NCBI GenBank assembly: GCA_021234535.1
Contig: CM037830.1
Span: 4,686,170-4,750,169 of the forward strand
Length of the DNA stretch: 64,000 bases
From: Stichopus chloronotus
Lineage: Eukaryota > Echinodermata > Holothuroidea > Aspidochirotida > Stichopodidae
Reading direction: 5' to 3'
The notes beneath the pieces were generated by a model. That model was not told the DNA's origin. It did no database searches and worked only from the letters and a program-made list of their open reading frames with translations. Both the position numbers and the translations under genes were made by a program. Position 1 is the first letter of the stretch; every line of letters begins with the position of its first letter. This document shows, in pieces, positions 39,301-50,968 of the stretch.

Positions 39301-42300
39301 ATCAAATGAGCCAATTTTTGAATACCGTGAAATAGTAATGACTTCAGTACCTTTTTGTATTCAAAGGTTGTTTGCTCAATGTGTCGGTCATTTCAACTTG
39401 GTTTCTCTTGAACTGTAGCAACCCTTTAACAAATTTCTACTAAAAAAAGATGGTAATTGAGAAGAGATGATAAGATGTGTGTGACAATAAACCTTTCCAG
39501 TTCAAAGTCACTGATATTTGTTCACTGTTGTCGACATGTGTATTTTAAAGCTCATATTTCGAGATTGTAACGTGCCAAAGCAGTACATAAAAAACCTTTT
39601 GCCAAAATAGGGCCGCTCCCCCCACTTTAAGTGAATTTTGTTTGTGTAATTCATAGCTGTTGTTTTCCAAAACATTAAAAGTGCATGCAGTCTCAGTATA
39701 TGAAAATCCTTTTGATGATGCCAAAAAATGTGGCAGCTTTTAATGGAAGTTGCTAGCCTTTCTTCTGGCTGATTGCTTGTATGATTTTCATCTTTTGCCA
39801 GCTTAATAAAAATCCCTTTTCACTGAATCGGCGGTTTGCCAGTCATATGTTTTTTAGTCTCGTTTTGATTTGACGTTGGAGCTACCACGCACAGGAGGAG
39901 CATGGCCACTCATATTTGTCGGTACTTCAGGGCTCGGCGGTGGGCGGGATGCAGATGTCATCTGACAGCTGAGGCCGATGCAGAAAACGTGATTAGAAAT
40001 CTTGAGAGCATTTTTCTCTTTGTTTTTTTTTTTTTGGTCTCATGGTAAGACCACGGAATTTGATGCCACGTGCAAGGATGATATAACATACTGCGGTTTG
40101 TATCTCTGAGGTATATATCCTTAGCAGAGACCTCAAGTAAAAAGATGAAACTGTGACATTTGAATAATAATAAGAAACAATCTCAGAGAATGGGTTGCTT
40201 CTTGCATCTGCTGAGATCGAGAGCATGAGGCAGAGAGTGAGGGAAGGATTTATTTTCCAAAGACCCTTAAAACATTTTAGAAACCATTGATTTGGTAACT
40301 AACTATGTATGGCTCAGTTTGAGGTTACTATGTGATAACTGGCTTCATGCAGTGGCTGTTTGCATGAATGATGTAACTGTATCTCCACTGTGAAATTTAT
40401 GTCATGTCTAGATCATGATATGGTGAGGTATGCGTTTCACAAAAATTGCCATCGCTTGTAGTGTCAAGTGCAGTGATCAGGACTCATAGGATGTAAACCA
40501 AAGGTCAGAGCAGTTTCAACTGGTTAGAACTTTGTGACAAACCTGTGCACTGTTGTAGTCTTATACCATGATATTTGAAACGCAATTTAGAGATGAAAGA
40601 AATGAATTATTTCATTCAGTTATTGAATTATCCAGGCAAACTTTTTGCTTGCCATTATAGAGCAATAAACTAGCAACTCTGTCTTTTTTGGTTTTTCATC
40701 AGCCATATTAAACAGGTAATGTCTTTAAACGGCATCATAAATTTGTACGTTTTTTGCATTATGCACTATTATTCACCTATTTGCAATTAGTGCTCTCGCT
40801 CAATTCACTTGCCAATTTGAGAAAACTGAGCTACTTTAAGGAACATAAATATCACTGACACTGTTACCCACACTGTCACTAACATTGTTACCCACACAAA
40901 TTTTGACTAATATGTCAGGAAACACGCATTTTGAAGGTGTCTTTAGTGATGTGTTTGTGTTTAATCCTGATTAGTATCTAGCAAAGTGACTGGAAACCTG
41001 TAAGTGCTTTACAGTATCTTCACACATAGATTGGTGGTCCATGTCCTTCTCATCAGTTATTGTATCTCTGCCTGCATACCCCACCTGCCTCCTCCTCCTC
41101 GTGCCGGTACTTCTTCCTACCCTAATCTCAATCTTGCTTGTCCCAAGGCATCTTTCCTTGTCAACACGCAAGTTGTTTTCCTATGTCCTCCTCTTTCCCC
41201 TGGCAACATCTGCACGTAATTTGCATAGGCACCTTCCACTTTCCTGTCAAGATATGCAAGTAATTTGTGTACCCCTACTCTTTGGCTGTCAAAATATGCA
41301 GATTATGCCCCTTTTAGATTGTTTATATATCAAGAAGAAATCAAAGATTGTGGCCAGATAAATTTATCTGCGGCTCAAAGAATAAGGACAAACTAAGCAA
41401 GGATTTATTTTTCATCATTTACCCAGTGTCGTGGTTCATGGAGAGTGCTGAGTACTTGTTATCTGCAGTAGTCCCTGTCTAGAATTAATAATGAAATGTC
41501 AAAGTTCAACTGGCAATGCACATCTTTGTTTGCATCTTTTTTTTTCATTTATGAGATAAACGTTATCAACATTTTCGTGTGAGATGTAAACTTAACTTTG
41601 TTTCATGTAGATGTAAGAGTTGGAAGTGTTAATAGTGATAAAAACTTGAATTGAAAACATCAGACTACCAGAATCATCATTTCATCTTGTTAGAGTGGCT
41701 TTTTGCTGGTGAAAATGTAGCCATTAAGATTTTCTCCTCGAATCATATCATCCGAATATAAATGATAAAGGAGATAGAAACATAGATGTGACTCAGAGTG
41801 CCTGAGTTCATTTTATATCAATTCATGTTTTTTTCATTTTTAATTTCCATTTGTGCTTAAAATGCGCTGTGAGCACTCATGACTACATGCTGTTCTTCTG
41901 AATTGATGATGCAAGCTTTAATTCATTCAGAGTAGCAAAGGCTGCAAATAGAAGGGTTACTTTGATATTTGATTTGTGGTGAGGAGTTTTAATAACTGCA
42001 ATTATGCTGATTAAAATGATGTTTTATTAGAGCCTCTTACCACGTTTAGTTACCAGCTCCTTGAGAGTAAATTTTTTACTCGTTTACCAGCCGATGTCAT
42101 TAGTTTTACTGTATACTGTTATGAGCTTTCATCCTTGGAGACTGCTCTCTCCTTTGGTTAATAGCTTCCTTCAGGAATAATTCTTATCTTTAGTGGATAA
42201 CTTTAGTACATTCTTTGTGAGAATAATCACCTTTCTTGATAGTCATCTGTACTAAGTAGTATATTGTCAGCCATCATGATTAGTTTTTACTACGTTCTTC

Positions 42301-42639
42301 TGTTACCTTTTTTCATTGTTTCAGTGTCTACTATCATCTATGGTGATTAATTAACTCATCCCTATACATGCAGTAGTACAGAGGGAGGAGGTATTGTACT
42401 TTGCTCATAAGTGGTCAAGTCCCAAAAAATTATACTTAATTGGGTCCCACCTTCACCCCTTGTGGTTTTCAACCGAAAATAGCTAGGTCAGTAGTCCTTA
42501 TGTGGGAGTACCTCATGGTATCATGGTATACAAATGGCATGGATGGAGATTACTCACTAAGGTTAGAAGGGGTGACAAGAGGGTCCAAATGTGGGTGTGT
42601 GTGTGTAGTTGTGGGTATGTGCAAAAGAAAGTGTGGCAT

Positions 42640-43085
42640 AATCTCCTCCTAGATGGTAAAACAGATGAACTTCAAACTTGGTGGGTAGGGGCCCAGGGAT
42701 AAGATGTAGTGTCTGCCAGACTGATGACATTGAGCAAAGGTCAAGGGTCACAGGTCATAAAAATTAAAAGCACATTGTTAGCATGATCTGTTTGGGCAAA
42801 CATCCTAGAATTATAAAACTACCATATATTAATAGCAGACAATACAAAATTTTTTTTTGACTCTATTGATGATGTCTCGAGGTCAAAGGTCACATGATTC
42901 AATGTCAAATTGGCACAAGTGCTTTAAAAAAGTGTGTCACGGCCCAGACGGTAAATCAGATGAACTTCAAACTTATTGGGTAGGTGGTCTGGTAGGTAGT
43001 ATAGTGTCTGCCGGACTGATGATGTCAAAGGTCAATTGTCACTTATCACGAAAACCAAAAACACATATTTGCATTATTTGTATGT
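42640..43085. repeat. Direct repeats with a period of about 147 bp, three units
   Basis: GATGAACTTCAAACTTG at 42664 recurs as GATGAACTTCAAACTTA at 42959, with flanking GGTAAA and GTGTCTGCC(A/G)GACTGATG also shared. A further unit is suggested by TTGATGATGTCTCGAGGTCA at about 42867, giving spacings of about 146 and 149 bp between the GATGA...GGTCA blocks. The middle unit is diverged. Confidence 0.65.
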
Positions 43086-44819
43086 GTGATTTATTTGATT
43101 GCTATCCAGCTTGTTATAAAGCAAACTATTATGTTCAATAATCAGCTTGTGTTCAGCATCATCTGAACTGAGTATATGTTGTCAGTCTTCCCTAATTACT
43201 GTCTTCTGTCATTATGAGTGCAACTCAGCGTGGTCCACTGTCTTATGTAGTTAACATGGTCTCAGAGGCACACACTACTCATGTTGCTGTGCGTTTCCTT
43301 CATCAAAACACAAATACTAAACTCTTGTCCACTTCTGCCAGAACCCTAACAAGTATGTGCTGTGCTTTCAGTCTTTGAGCAGACTACTGCTTTTCATTTT
43401 CTGATCCAATTCTTGCATACTTCTGGTAATTTTTATCTGAAATTATTTACCAGTTTTTAGTGAACTTCCATAGTAACTTTGTACAGGGAATTCCAATCAG
43501 TCCCACTGTATGCCTGCTGTCAAGTAGTCAAGGCCTTCGTTTATCAACTCAAGTTGAGGGTTATCCGTGTAACTATTGCATTAGTTAAAAGTGTTTAGTA
43601 CGTGAAAACTAGTCGTGTTTTGTCTCGAGACTGGGTGTTTGGTACCAGCTCAAGTAGGCTAATTGTCTTCCTAAATCCCTGCACTGTAGGGCTTTTATTA
43701 CCATATGTCTTGACAGAAATGTGATTTGTGCAAAATTCATCTGCATGTAGCAAGCCTCCTCATCTCGTTTTTAACTCAGTTCTGTCTGTATTACTGAAAA
43801 GCATCCATTTATGTAGCCATCTCTCTGTCTATGATTATTCTCAGTTGTCCTTATACAAGTCCGTTGGATCGTAGGTGGAGTCTTATTTTAAATAGTGTGA
43901 ATTATCACTTGAAATCTGTTCCGTCACTGAATATCAAAATTTTCTGTCTTAAAGTGAGATGTTATTTACAAAAACAAGGAGGAAAAGTCATCTTCCCGTA
44001 GCTCCCTGCGTACACTGAGATCAGTTGCATATTATCCTTAGGGCACATCATACCCCCTTATTGGCCCCCATCTGATTCTGCTTCTTAGTGCATCGTGATT
44101 CCTGATGCATCCATCACAGTAAAACAAACTGTTTCATATTTTATACAAACCATCCAGTATCTGCAACAGTGATCATCTCCACCGTGATTCAAGATTTTTT
44201 TTTTGTCCCTTAAAGAATTTTTTCTTCAGTGTTTGAATTATTATGAGAGAGGATGCGACTTGATTGCATTAGTAGAGATCACACTCTTCTATGTAAGACA
44301 AATAAAGTGTCATGGATATGGTTAGATGTTAGTGTAAAGCACTGCTCAATTTGTCTTGCGTATACCCTTGTGGCGTGATATTTGATACGCTGATCATTCC
44401 CCTGCAATCAAGGATGTCCTGAAGAAGTTTTTCTTTAGCTTTTGATCATATCCCTCTCAATCAAAATCTTTCAAAGACCTAGTGAATGTGATGATGCTAT
44501 TCATCTTGGAGTGTTTGCCATGCCCATGTTGTTGGTTATCTGTAGCGGTGTGCGTCTTGGACATTATTTGAGTGTAGGGAAGAGAAATAGTCTGTGATGA
44601 GTCAGATCAAAAGATATATAATTTACAAAGAAATACCATACTTATGATGTAACTGTGATTCTTAAAATTTGCTTAGTAGGTCTTATCACATAATGAACCA
44701 AAGCCGCAAATTACAATTTTAAGATTTTAGAAGACACTTAACAGTTGAAACTGCCACATTTGAAGCACTTTTTATGGAAGAGGATAGGGTGTCAGGTGGA
44801 TGGCATTGGATACAAATTC

Positions 44820-45000
44820 GCACCCTTACCCTCCTCGCACTAATGCATTGTCCCCCTCTGTCACTGATGCAATGAACCCCTTCCATCCAATGCTAGGAAT
44901 CCCTACCTATGCATTGACCCCCCTCTGCCACAGATGCATTAACCCCCCACCTCTACCACTGATGAAGTAACCCTCTCTCTTACCGATGCAATAACCACTG
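44820..45000. repeat. Minisatellite, unit 24-28 bp (CACTGATGCATTAACCCCC type)
   Basis: Repeated segments include CTGTCACTGATGCAATGAAC, CTGCCACAGATGCATTAACC, CTACCACTGATGAAGTAACC and CTTACCGATGCAATAACC, separated by C-rich spacers. One central unit is more degenerate. Confidence 0.8.
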
Positions 45001-45809
45001 CTTTTCAGTGAGGCGAAATGAAGTGACAACTTTGATGTTACCCTAAGATTTGAAAGAAACTTGAGATTTCTGCAAGAAGCAAAGTACTGTAACTGATTGT
45101 CTCTAATGTAGTGATCCACAATAACATAATAACAAGGTAATAAAAATATCTTTGGTAAAAAATTTAACATACCGTTCAAGTTTCTGGTGGACATCTCACA
45201 AACAAGTCAGACGGGTAGCTGATGTTGAAACTGGACCGAAATGTTATTTGGAATGTTTTCTGCAACTTACAAATGTTGTTTTTATATACCTTAGAATCAT
45301 TGGATGGATACAGTCAACGATTTAGCTTTCATAGGTGGCATGATCATTTTAAGGCCCCCTTTTTCGTTAATTTAAAGTCTTTGAGAGTCAGAAATTTTCA
45401 AGTGAACATCTACTACACATGCTTATATTTGGGTAGCACTTTGAGCACTGTGTCTTACACAGTGTGATGTGATACCATGTCAATTAATCCCTGTGACAGT
45501 ATACTAGGCAACACAGTTTGGGAAGTGTTTACAATGATGTCTTTTACACTTGATGTAAAAGTCAATTCACATGATTCATAGCATCAACCGAACACATGGG
45601 ACTTGTCATGGATCAATGAAGACATGAATTGAAGCAATTTCGTCAGTAGAGAAAGTATCCACTATCCAGGATGCCCCGATTATTCCATTGTCATGTCGCC
45701 CTCGTACGGTTACATTCCAGTGTAGTTTAGTGACTTCAAACGCAGCTGTCTTCCAGATCCCCTTTTCAATGAAAAAAAACTCTCTGGTTTCCTTCCCTTT
45801 CCCACCATA

Positions 45810-46029
45810 TTCACATCGTAGACATATACTTACCCCTTGCCACACTACTGCATCAGTTTGACCTATGCTCTACTAACCTCGAGCTAGGCCTTAGAGGGCG
45901 CGGTGTCAGAATTGACTTCGTGTCAGAATTGACTTCGAGGTTAGTAGAGCATAGGTTAAACTGATGCAGTAGTGTGGCAAGGGGTAAGTATAGTTACACG
46001 TGAATACCCACACCAGTGAGTAGTGGGGA
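45810..46029 (+). mobile_element. Foldback/MITE-like element, family A, copy 7, near-perfect hairpin
   Basis: The arms at 45825-45882 and 45935-45992 are inverted repeats of 58 nt that match at 57 positions by my alignment, separated by a 52-nt loop. The left edge begins TTCACATCGTAGACATA. The right arm is followed by the family's conserved tail with CCCACACC and GTGGGG, which can form a small hairpin. The loop contains an exact 17-nt tandem duplication (TGTCAGAATTGACTTCG at 45904-45920 and 45921-45937). There is no coding capacity, so this would be a non-autonomous element. No clear target-site duplication was identified. Confidence 0.75.
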
Positions 46030-46186
46030 GACATTAGTAAGTGTAAACATGAAATTTTCCTTAGTTTTATGAAATTTCCCTTAGTTTTCTCTTTCTTAAT
46101 GAGTCTCTTATGATGTCTTATCATGGATTTGGTTCAAAAGGATTTTGAGACTTTGCAAGTACATTACTGTCTCCATCTGTCCTCAG

Positions 46187-46312
46187 GTGATCTGCTACCA
46201 GCCGATGGCATCCTCATTCAGAGTAATGATCTGAAGTTGGATGAGAGCTCGCTCACAGGTGAATCAGATGCCATCAAAAAAGGAGTGGACACAGCACCTA
46301 TGCTGTTGTCAG
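46187..46312 (+). CDS. PMCA internal exon: actuator-domain TGES loop
   Basis: This exon continues the exon ending at 30925. Joining TAT G with GT GAT rebuilds the [11 protein letters not shown] stretch of the PMCA family across the junction. The exon then encodes [15 protein letters not shown] and ends PMLLSG. TGES is the actuator loop that drives dephosphorylation of the aspartyl-phosphate intermediate in P-type ATPases. The acceptor is a good pyrimidine tract ending gtcctcag at 46186. The donor is TCAG|gtaatt at 46313. Length is 126 bp, phase 1 at both ends, with no stop in frame. Together the two exons give about 119 residues, roughly a tenth of a typical PMCA of about 1,200 residues. The next family segment, beginning THVMEGSG in vertebrate PMCAs, was not seen before the window ends. 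A foldback repeat ends about 160 bp upstream. Confidence 0.95.
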
Positions 46313-49300
46313 GTAATTTCTTTTGTTTTTTTTGAGTGAGTGACCAGACATTTGGAAACTTGCAAAACGTGGTCAGCGTTGCACGTTGAAACTCCTCTAT
46401 GAAGAGGTTGTCAATACTTCATTAGTCCAATGCTACTTGTTTCATATTTTTCATTATTTAGTACTATATGCTGATGGTAGAAGAGCTGTCATTGAATTAA
46501 TTTTGACCTTTAAGTGTTGGCACAAAGGTGAGAAAGTTATAAACTGCTTCGCAGTGTTGATATTAGCAAAATGGACAGAGTCGGAGATCAATCAAACTCT
46601 TGACTCCAATGTCTGGCGTAGTTTGACTGTTGCCCAAAGGAACAAAGATTGAATATGTGATCAGAAGATGCACGAACAAGAACAGGGATGGACTACAACC
46701 CAAGGAAGTTTGTTCTGTCACTGGCTGTTTGCAAGAAGGGTGACTAGATTTCTCTTTTCATGTTTGTTATATTTCTTTGGTTGGATGAGTTCATTGTCCT
46801 CTCATCAACAGATTAAACTGCAGCAAGTTACATGTTCATCATGCCGCTGACACCCCACAGCAGCATAGATTGTACCGGGCCTGAATTTTTGTCAGCGCTG
46901 CCACATGCAGATCATCTCCCTGTAGCTTGTTTTAAATATTTAGTAAACTTGTTATTTGCTGGCTTGTAAAGAATAGATTGAGCTCATGTAGTCTATTAAA
47001 ATCAGTGTGGTTGTTGTCATGCATCCAAGAATACCATAGTCTTTAGCTCTAGTTTTATAGACCAGGGAGAGCCTTAATTGGAAGAAACTCTTAATCTGTC
47101 AAAGTTCCAGTCACACTTTGCAAGTCCAATGGAGATGCTGTCATTATTCATAATTCATCTTTTAGACACTGCATTGTCAGTCACAAAAGTTTGACATTTC
47201 CCTCAGTGGTAGCAGTTAAGAGAAACAAATGAAAAACCTTTTTTGTTACGACGTCAAATCACTAAAACCTTCAGTCAGACTGTTAGCACTTGTAAAATCA
47301 TTTGAGAATCCAGACGACTTTTTCTCATTCCTCACGTAATCTTGAATAGCGTCACTGTAAGTATCAAATGTACTGATTTGGCCTTCCATCAGCAAAGTTT
47401 TCAATGACTCTGAGATGTACTCTAATATTGCAAGTTATTGTTGTTGTTAAATTGCTTTTTGCTGGCTCAAAGGGAAGGAAATTAGAAACTCTTCCACCGA
47501 ATCTCCCTTCCTTGTGGTGTTTCTCCACCCATTCACTGAATCTCCCTTCCTCGTGGTGGTGTTTCTCCATCCTTGCCCTCTCATGCCGTCTTGCCTTCTC
47601 TTTGCTTAAGAGTTCTCTTGACATTTCCTCTCATCTATAAATAGACAACACTTATTAATAGCTGAGTGTATTACTTGGTCAAATTTACTGATGTAATGTT
47701 CAAGTCATGACATGCAAAACTTTAATTAACAAAAAGTGGGAGACATGGGATCCAAATGAGCCTTCGTGGTGGGGTGACACGTTTATAGGGGGAGATGTTA
47801 AAGAGGAAGGATGAAGAGTCATAATTACATATTTGATTTTATGTCTGTGTTGTTTGAAGAGGCCTTTTTTGTGTCTCTTATCATACTCATGCAATGAGCA
47901 AAATCGTGGAGGGCAATTGCTTGTCGTTTAAGCAGTGGTTTACGGCATTATTTGCAGCTCCATGACATTGAAATTATAGTCAATCTAAAGTAGGTGATTT
48001 TAATAATCATCTCTCTCAGTGTAAGCTCAGGAGGTTTTTTCAATTTCAGCATTACAGAGACTGAAAGAAGTGGTGATTGTTGGTAGTATAAATGAACTGA
48101 ACTTTAAGGATCTTGTCTGTTGATGAAATCTGACAAAGGTATCTAACAAAGAAATTTTGATAATGGCCAATGCAATGTGGTGACTGTCACATGCAAAAAT
48201 AAAAATCAATAATGAAAGCAGAAAAAACAGGATTTGTTTGTAATCCTTTGTGAGTTGATTTTCCAGCAAATCGACAAAGAAAAACGATTTTTTACCTCCT
48301 AAAACGTTGAAGTCACGGTCCTCAGAGGCATTCAGTTTGAAGTGGTCAGAGAAGGCAGTTGGATTGCCTCAGCCTAGTTGACTGACTCTCGTGGTCTGTT
48401 CCCAAGGTGAAACAGTAATGTAAAAGGAGGAGACAGTGTTTAGTCCCATCAAGCTTGTCTCATCGCTGCTGCAGCCTCAGTCTGAATCAACCAGAAAACC
48501 CGAAACAGACACGTGATCTCATTTATCGATCTCGTTAAAGCGACATCTCCCCCGGATCGATTTAGTTCTTTCTACTTTGAGTCTTTTGAGTGTTCTGCGG
48601 ATCTCATCTTTCGGCTGTGGTACGGCACCGTCCCACGGTATCCGTTTAAAGCCGAGACATACAGCCAAGAATCTGCTGAATTTCCCACAAGGTTTCCAGC
48701 CATCAAACCATCGCATGTTTCTGTAAGAGTTTTTTCATCTTCAATGGATAGAGGCAAAGAGCATTGTTGAATTGGCATGCATAAATTCCTTGCAGTGGGA
48801 ATGAGATCTGACCTGAGGTAATCTCTGAAGAGTCCCCATAAGTGGTCAGTGGTAAACTCTCTCTCTGCTTCATTATGCATTGAAAAGCAGACTGTCAAGA
48901 CAGGAGCTCTGAGAGATAAGTGTTTTGATAAGTAGTGTTCACATGTGTGGTATTAATTATAGTAAAGAATGCAGAAGGAACACTTAAAACAACCCAGACT
49001 ACTCTCCCTCTCTCTCAAACCAGTGACGAATAAAGGTTAAAAAGTAAATACCAAAGCAGTTCACTGCCAGAATGAAATGAGAGAATTACCAAACATCATT
49101 GAAAGGCTACAATCACTGTCAAGGTCAAGGAAAATTACTTTGATTTGTTTAAGGCTAGAGGTATTGCTTATGTTTAGTAGCCATACATTTCATCAATATC
49201 GGTTGATGTAGACAGGAATTGTCCTATAAATAAGTTTTTATTTTTTGAGTGAGAGAGAGTGTATATGGCTCTGAATTGATAGAACATAATAGACTCTGTA

Positions 49301-50947
49301 CACAGAATATGAGCCTTTGTGAAAAATAGTTCACACGTCACATCACACAAAGATGGTTACCATTTGTGCTGGTAAAATATTTGAAATTACAGTCTCTATA
49401 GGTCTAGCATAGAGTAGAACATTTGTTGCTTATCAAAGTGAGAAGTCTTGCTTGTTAAATTTCATGTTAGCAGAAAATTTCCTGATTCACGAATGACATG
49501 ACACATACAGTAGTAATCTATGGTGTGATTATGGTTGTCTGGTGTATGTGCAGTCATCACTCTTTAGTTTTCACCAATTTTACTTGGGCATAATAACTGA
49601 TTAGTAAGACTTGATTGATAACTTTATTACAGTAAGAATATCTCTTCTCTGTTAGAGCGCATATATGTATGTTGTGATCGTGTTTGCCTCTGCCCTATAC
49701 ATATTCACAATCATTGTATGTGAGAACTTCCTAGAAAAACCTAAGTAAGGACAGTTTGATTTAATATTCTTGATTTTGGTTACTTTTTCTTTATTGTGTA
49801 CATTGCATCTGAACTTCAATGATGACATGAATGTCATTTAGCATGCACCATATTTTCGTTATTTAAAAAAGACAAAATTGCTCTTGTGTGTCCATGTTTG
49901 GACAGAGATTTGCTCACAAAAGATACCAAAAAGTCAAGCAGTCATTAATAATTACTGTACTGGCTAAAGAGCCATATAACTTAAATGAATAATGCCACAT
50001 TGTCAGATGGACTGCTTGTACCAGCTTCTGCTTTTTCATTCCTCCACCATTTGTTGTCATCTTGTTTTATGTTTTTCCTGATTTTGATGCGGAAAAAATA
50101 AAACTGAATTCCAACCACTCCTCTTAAGTTCTCTCTTTTCTTACCTCCCCCCTCATGTTTTCTGTTGTGTAGAGGTTCATTTCACCATACTCATCTCGAG
50201 TAGACGTACGTGAGCTCTTGTTGCTATTATTGATTGATCCTTTGTTGACTATTATCCTGTGAGCCGTATTATGACATCCAGTGCTTTAAACAGGTCATGA
50301 AAAGCATATACAAGAAAGTTAAAATCAGTGGAGCCTGCTGTTTGCTGAAATTAACAACAGAGAGATGTCTTCATGATGACAGGCCACGACCGACATAGTT
50401 TAATAATTCATTGGTTTGCTTTGATATTACGTGTCAGTGTTACATACTCAGGGCCAGCATCTTTTCTATATCTTATAGTCTGATCTTGGATTTTCTGGTA
50501 CATCTGTTGAACAATTACTCAGTCCTGCAGCATCGCTTGCTCTTTGTAACTTCAGATTTCCTTTCACTTGGTGGACTTCTTTCTCTGTTTATCATCTTGT
50601 ACCGTCATCTGTTCTTTCTTCGTCTTTCTGTTTTTCTTCCCACTTTCTCCATAAATCACACTGTATGATACCAATTGTTTTGCTTCGTGGTTAACTTTAG
50701 CTCTGCTCTCCTAGCCACTCAATCTGATGCCTTCCTTCCTTACCATCCCCACAACTTACCTTTTGTATAGTTGCTGGTGTTGATGCATGTTCTATTTATT
50801 TTGTTTTTATATCATGTGTGCTCATTTTGCTATTTCATGAAGGAAACTTGATTATGTGTTTTTGCTTGGGATGACCATCAGGTATCTGTTGTTTTGAACT
50901 TCTGCGTTTTCTTTGCCGTCATGGTTCTTTGGCTTTCCCATTTTTAG

Positions 50948-50968
50948 CTCACACACCAAGTGTGTGAG
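50948..50968. repeat. Short perfect palindrome, 8-bp stem with 5-bp loop
   Basis: CTCACACA, CCAAG loop, TGTGTGAG. It directly precedes T-rich text (50.97-51.3 kb) that reads like a dispersed repeat, and may mark one end of such a repeat. No second copy is seen in this window. Confidence 0.55.

Larger units (their letters stand above)
30926..46186 (+). other. PMCA intron, 15,261 bp, phase 1
   Basis: The limits are fixed by the gtaagg donor and the cctcag acceptor that join the two PMCA exons in frame. The contents are AT-rich non-coding DNA with stops in all frames. Repeats recognised inside it are two copies of a dispersed family (34.9 and 35.4 kb), a TGTGTGCACAC array, a degenerate family between 37.2 and 39.3 kb, units of about 147 bp near 42.6-43.1 kb, a minisatellite at 44.8 kb and a foldback element at 45.8-46.0 kb. 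The longest open frame here (31221-31709, 162 codons, opening on GTG) has no recognisable motif and is probably chance. From 31.7 to 34.6 kb and from 39.3 to 42.6 kb I see nothing definable. Confidence 0.9.

Noticed and set aside
45810..46029. Helitron interpretation of family A, from the TC-like start and 3' hairpin
   Set aside because: No CTRR end follows the hairpin in the copies compared, and the long terminal inverted repeats argue for a foldback or MITE-type element.
48510..48780. GC-richer block with open frames on both strands
   Set aside because: The peptides are unrecognised, frames overlap on both strands, and no splice structure or homology could be argued.
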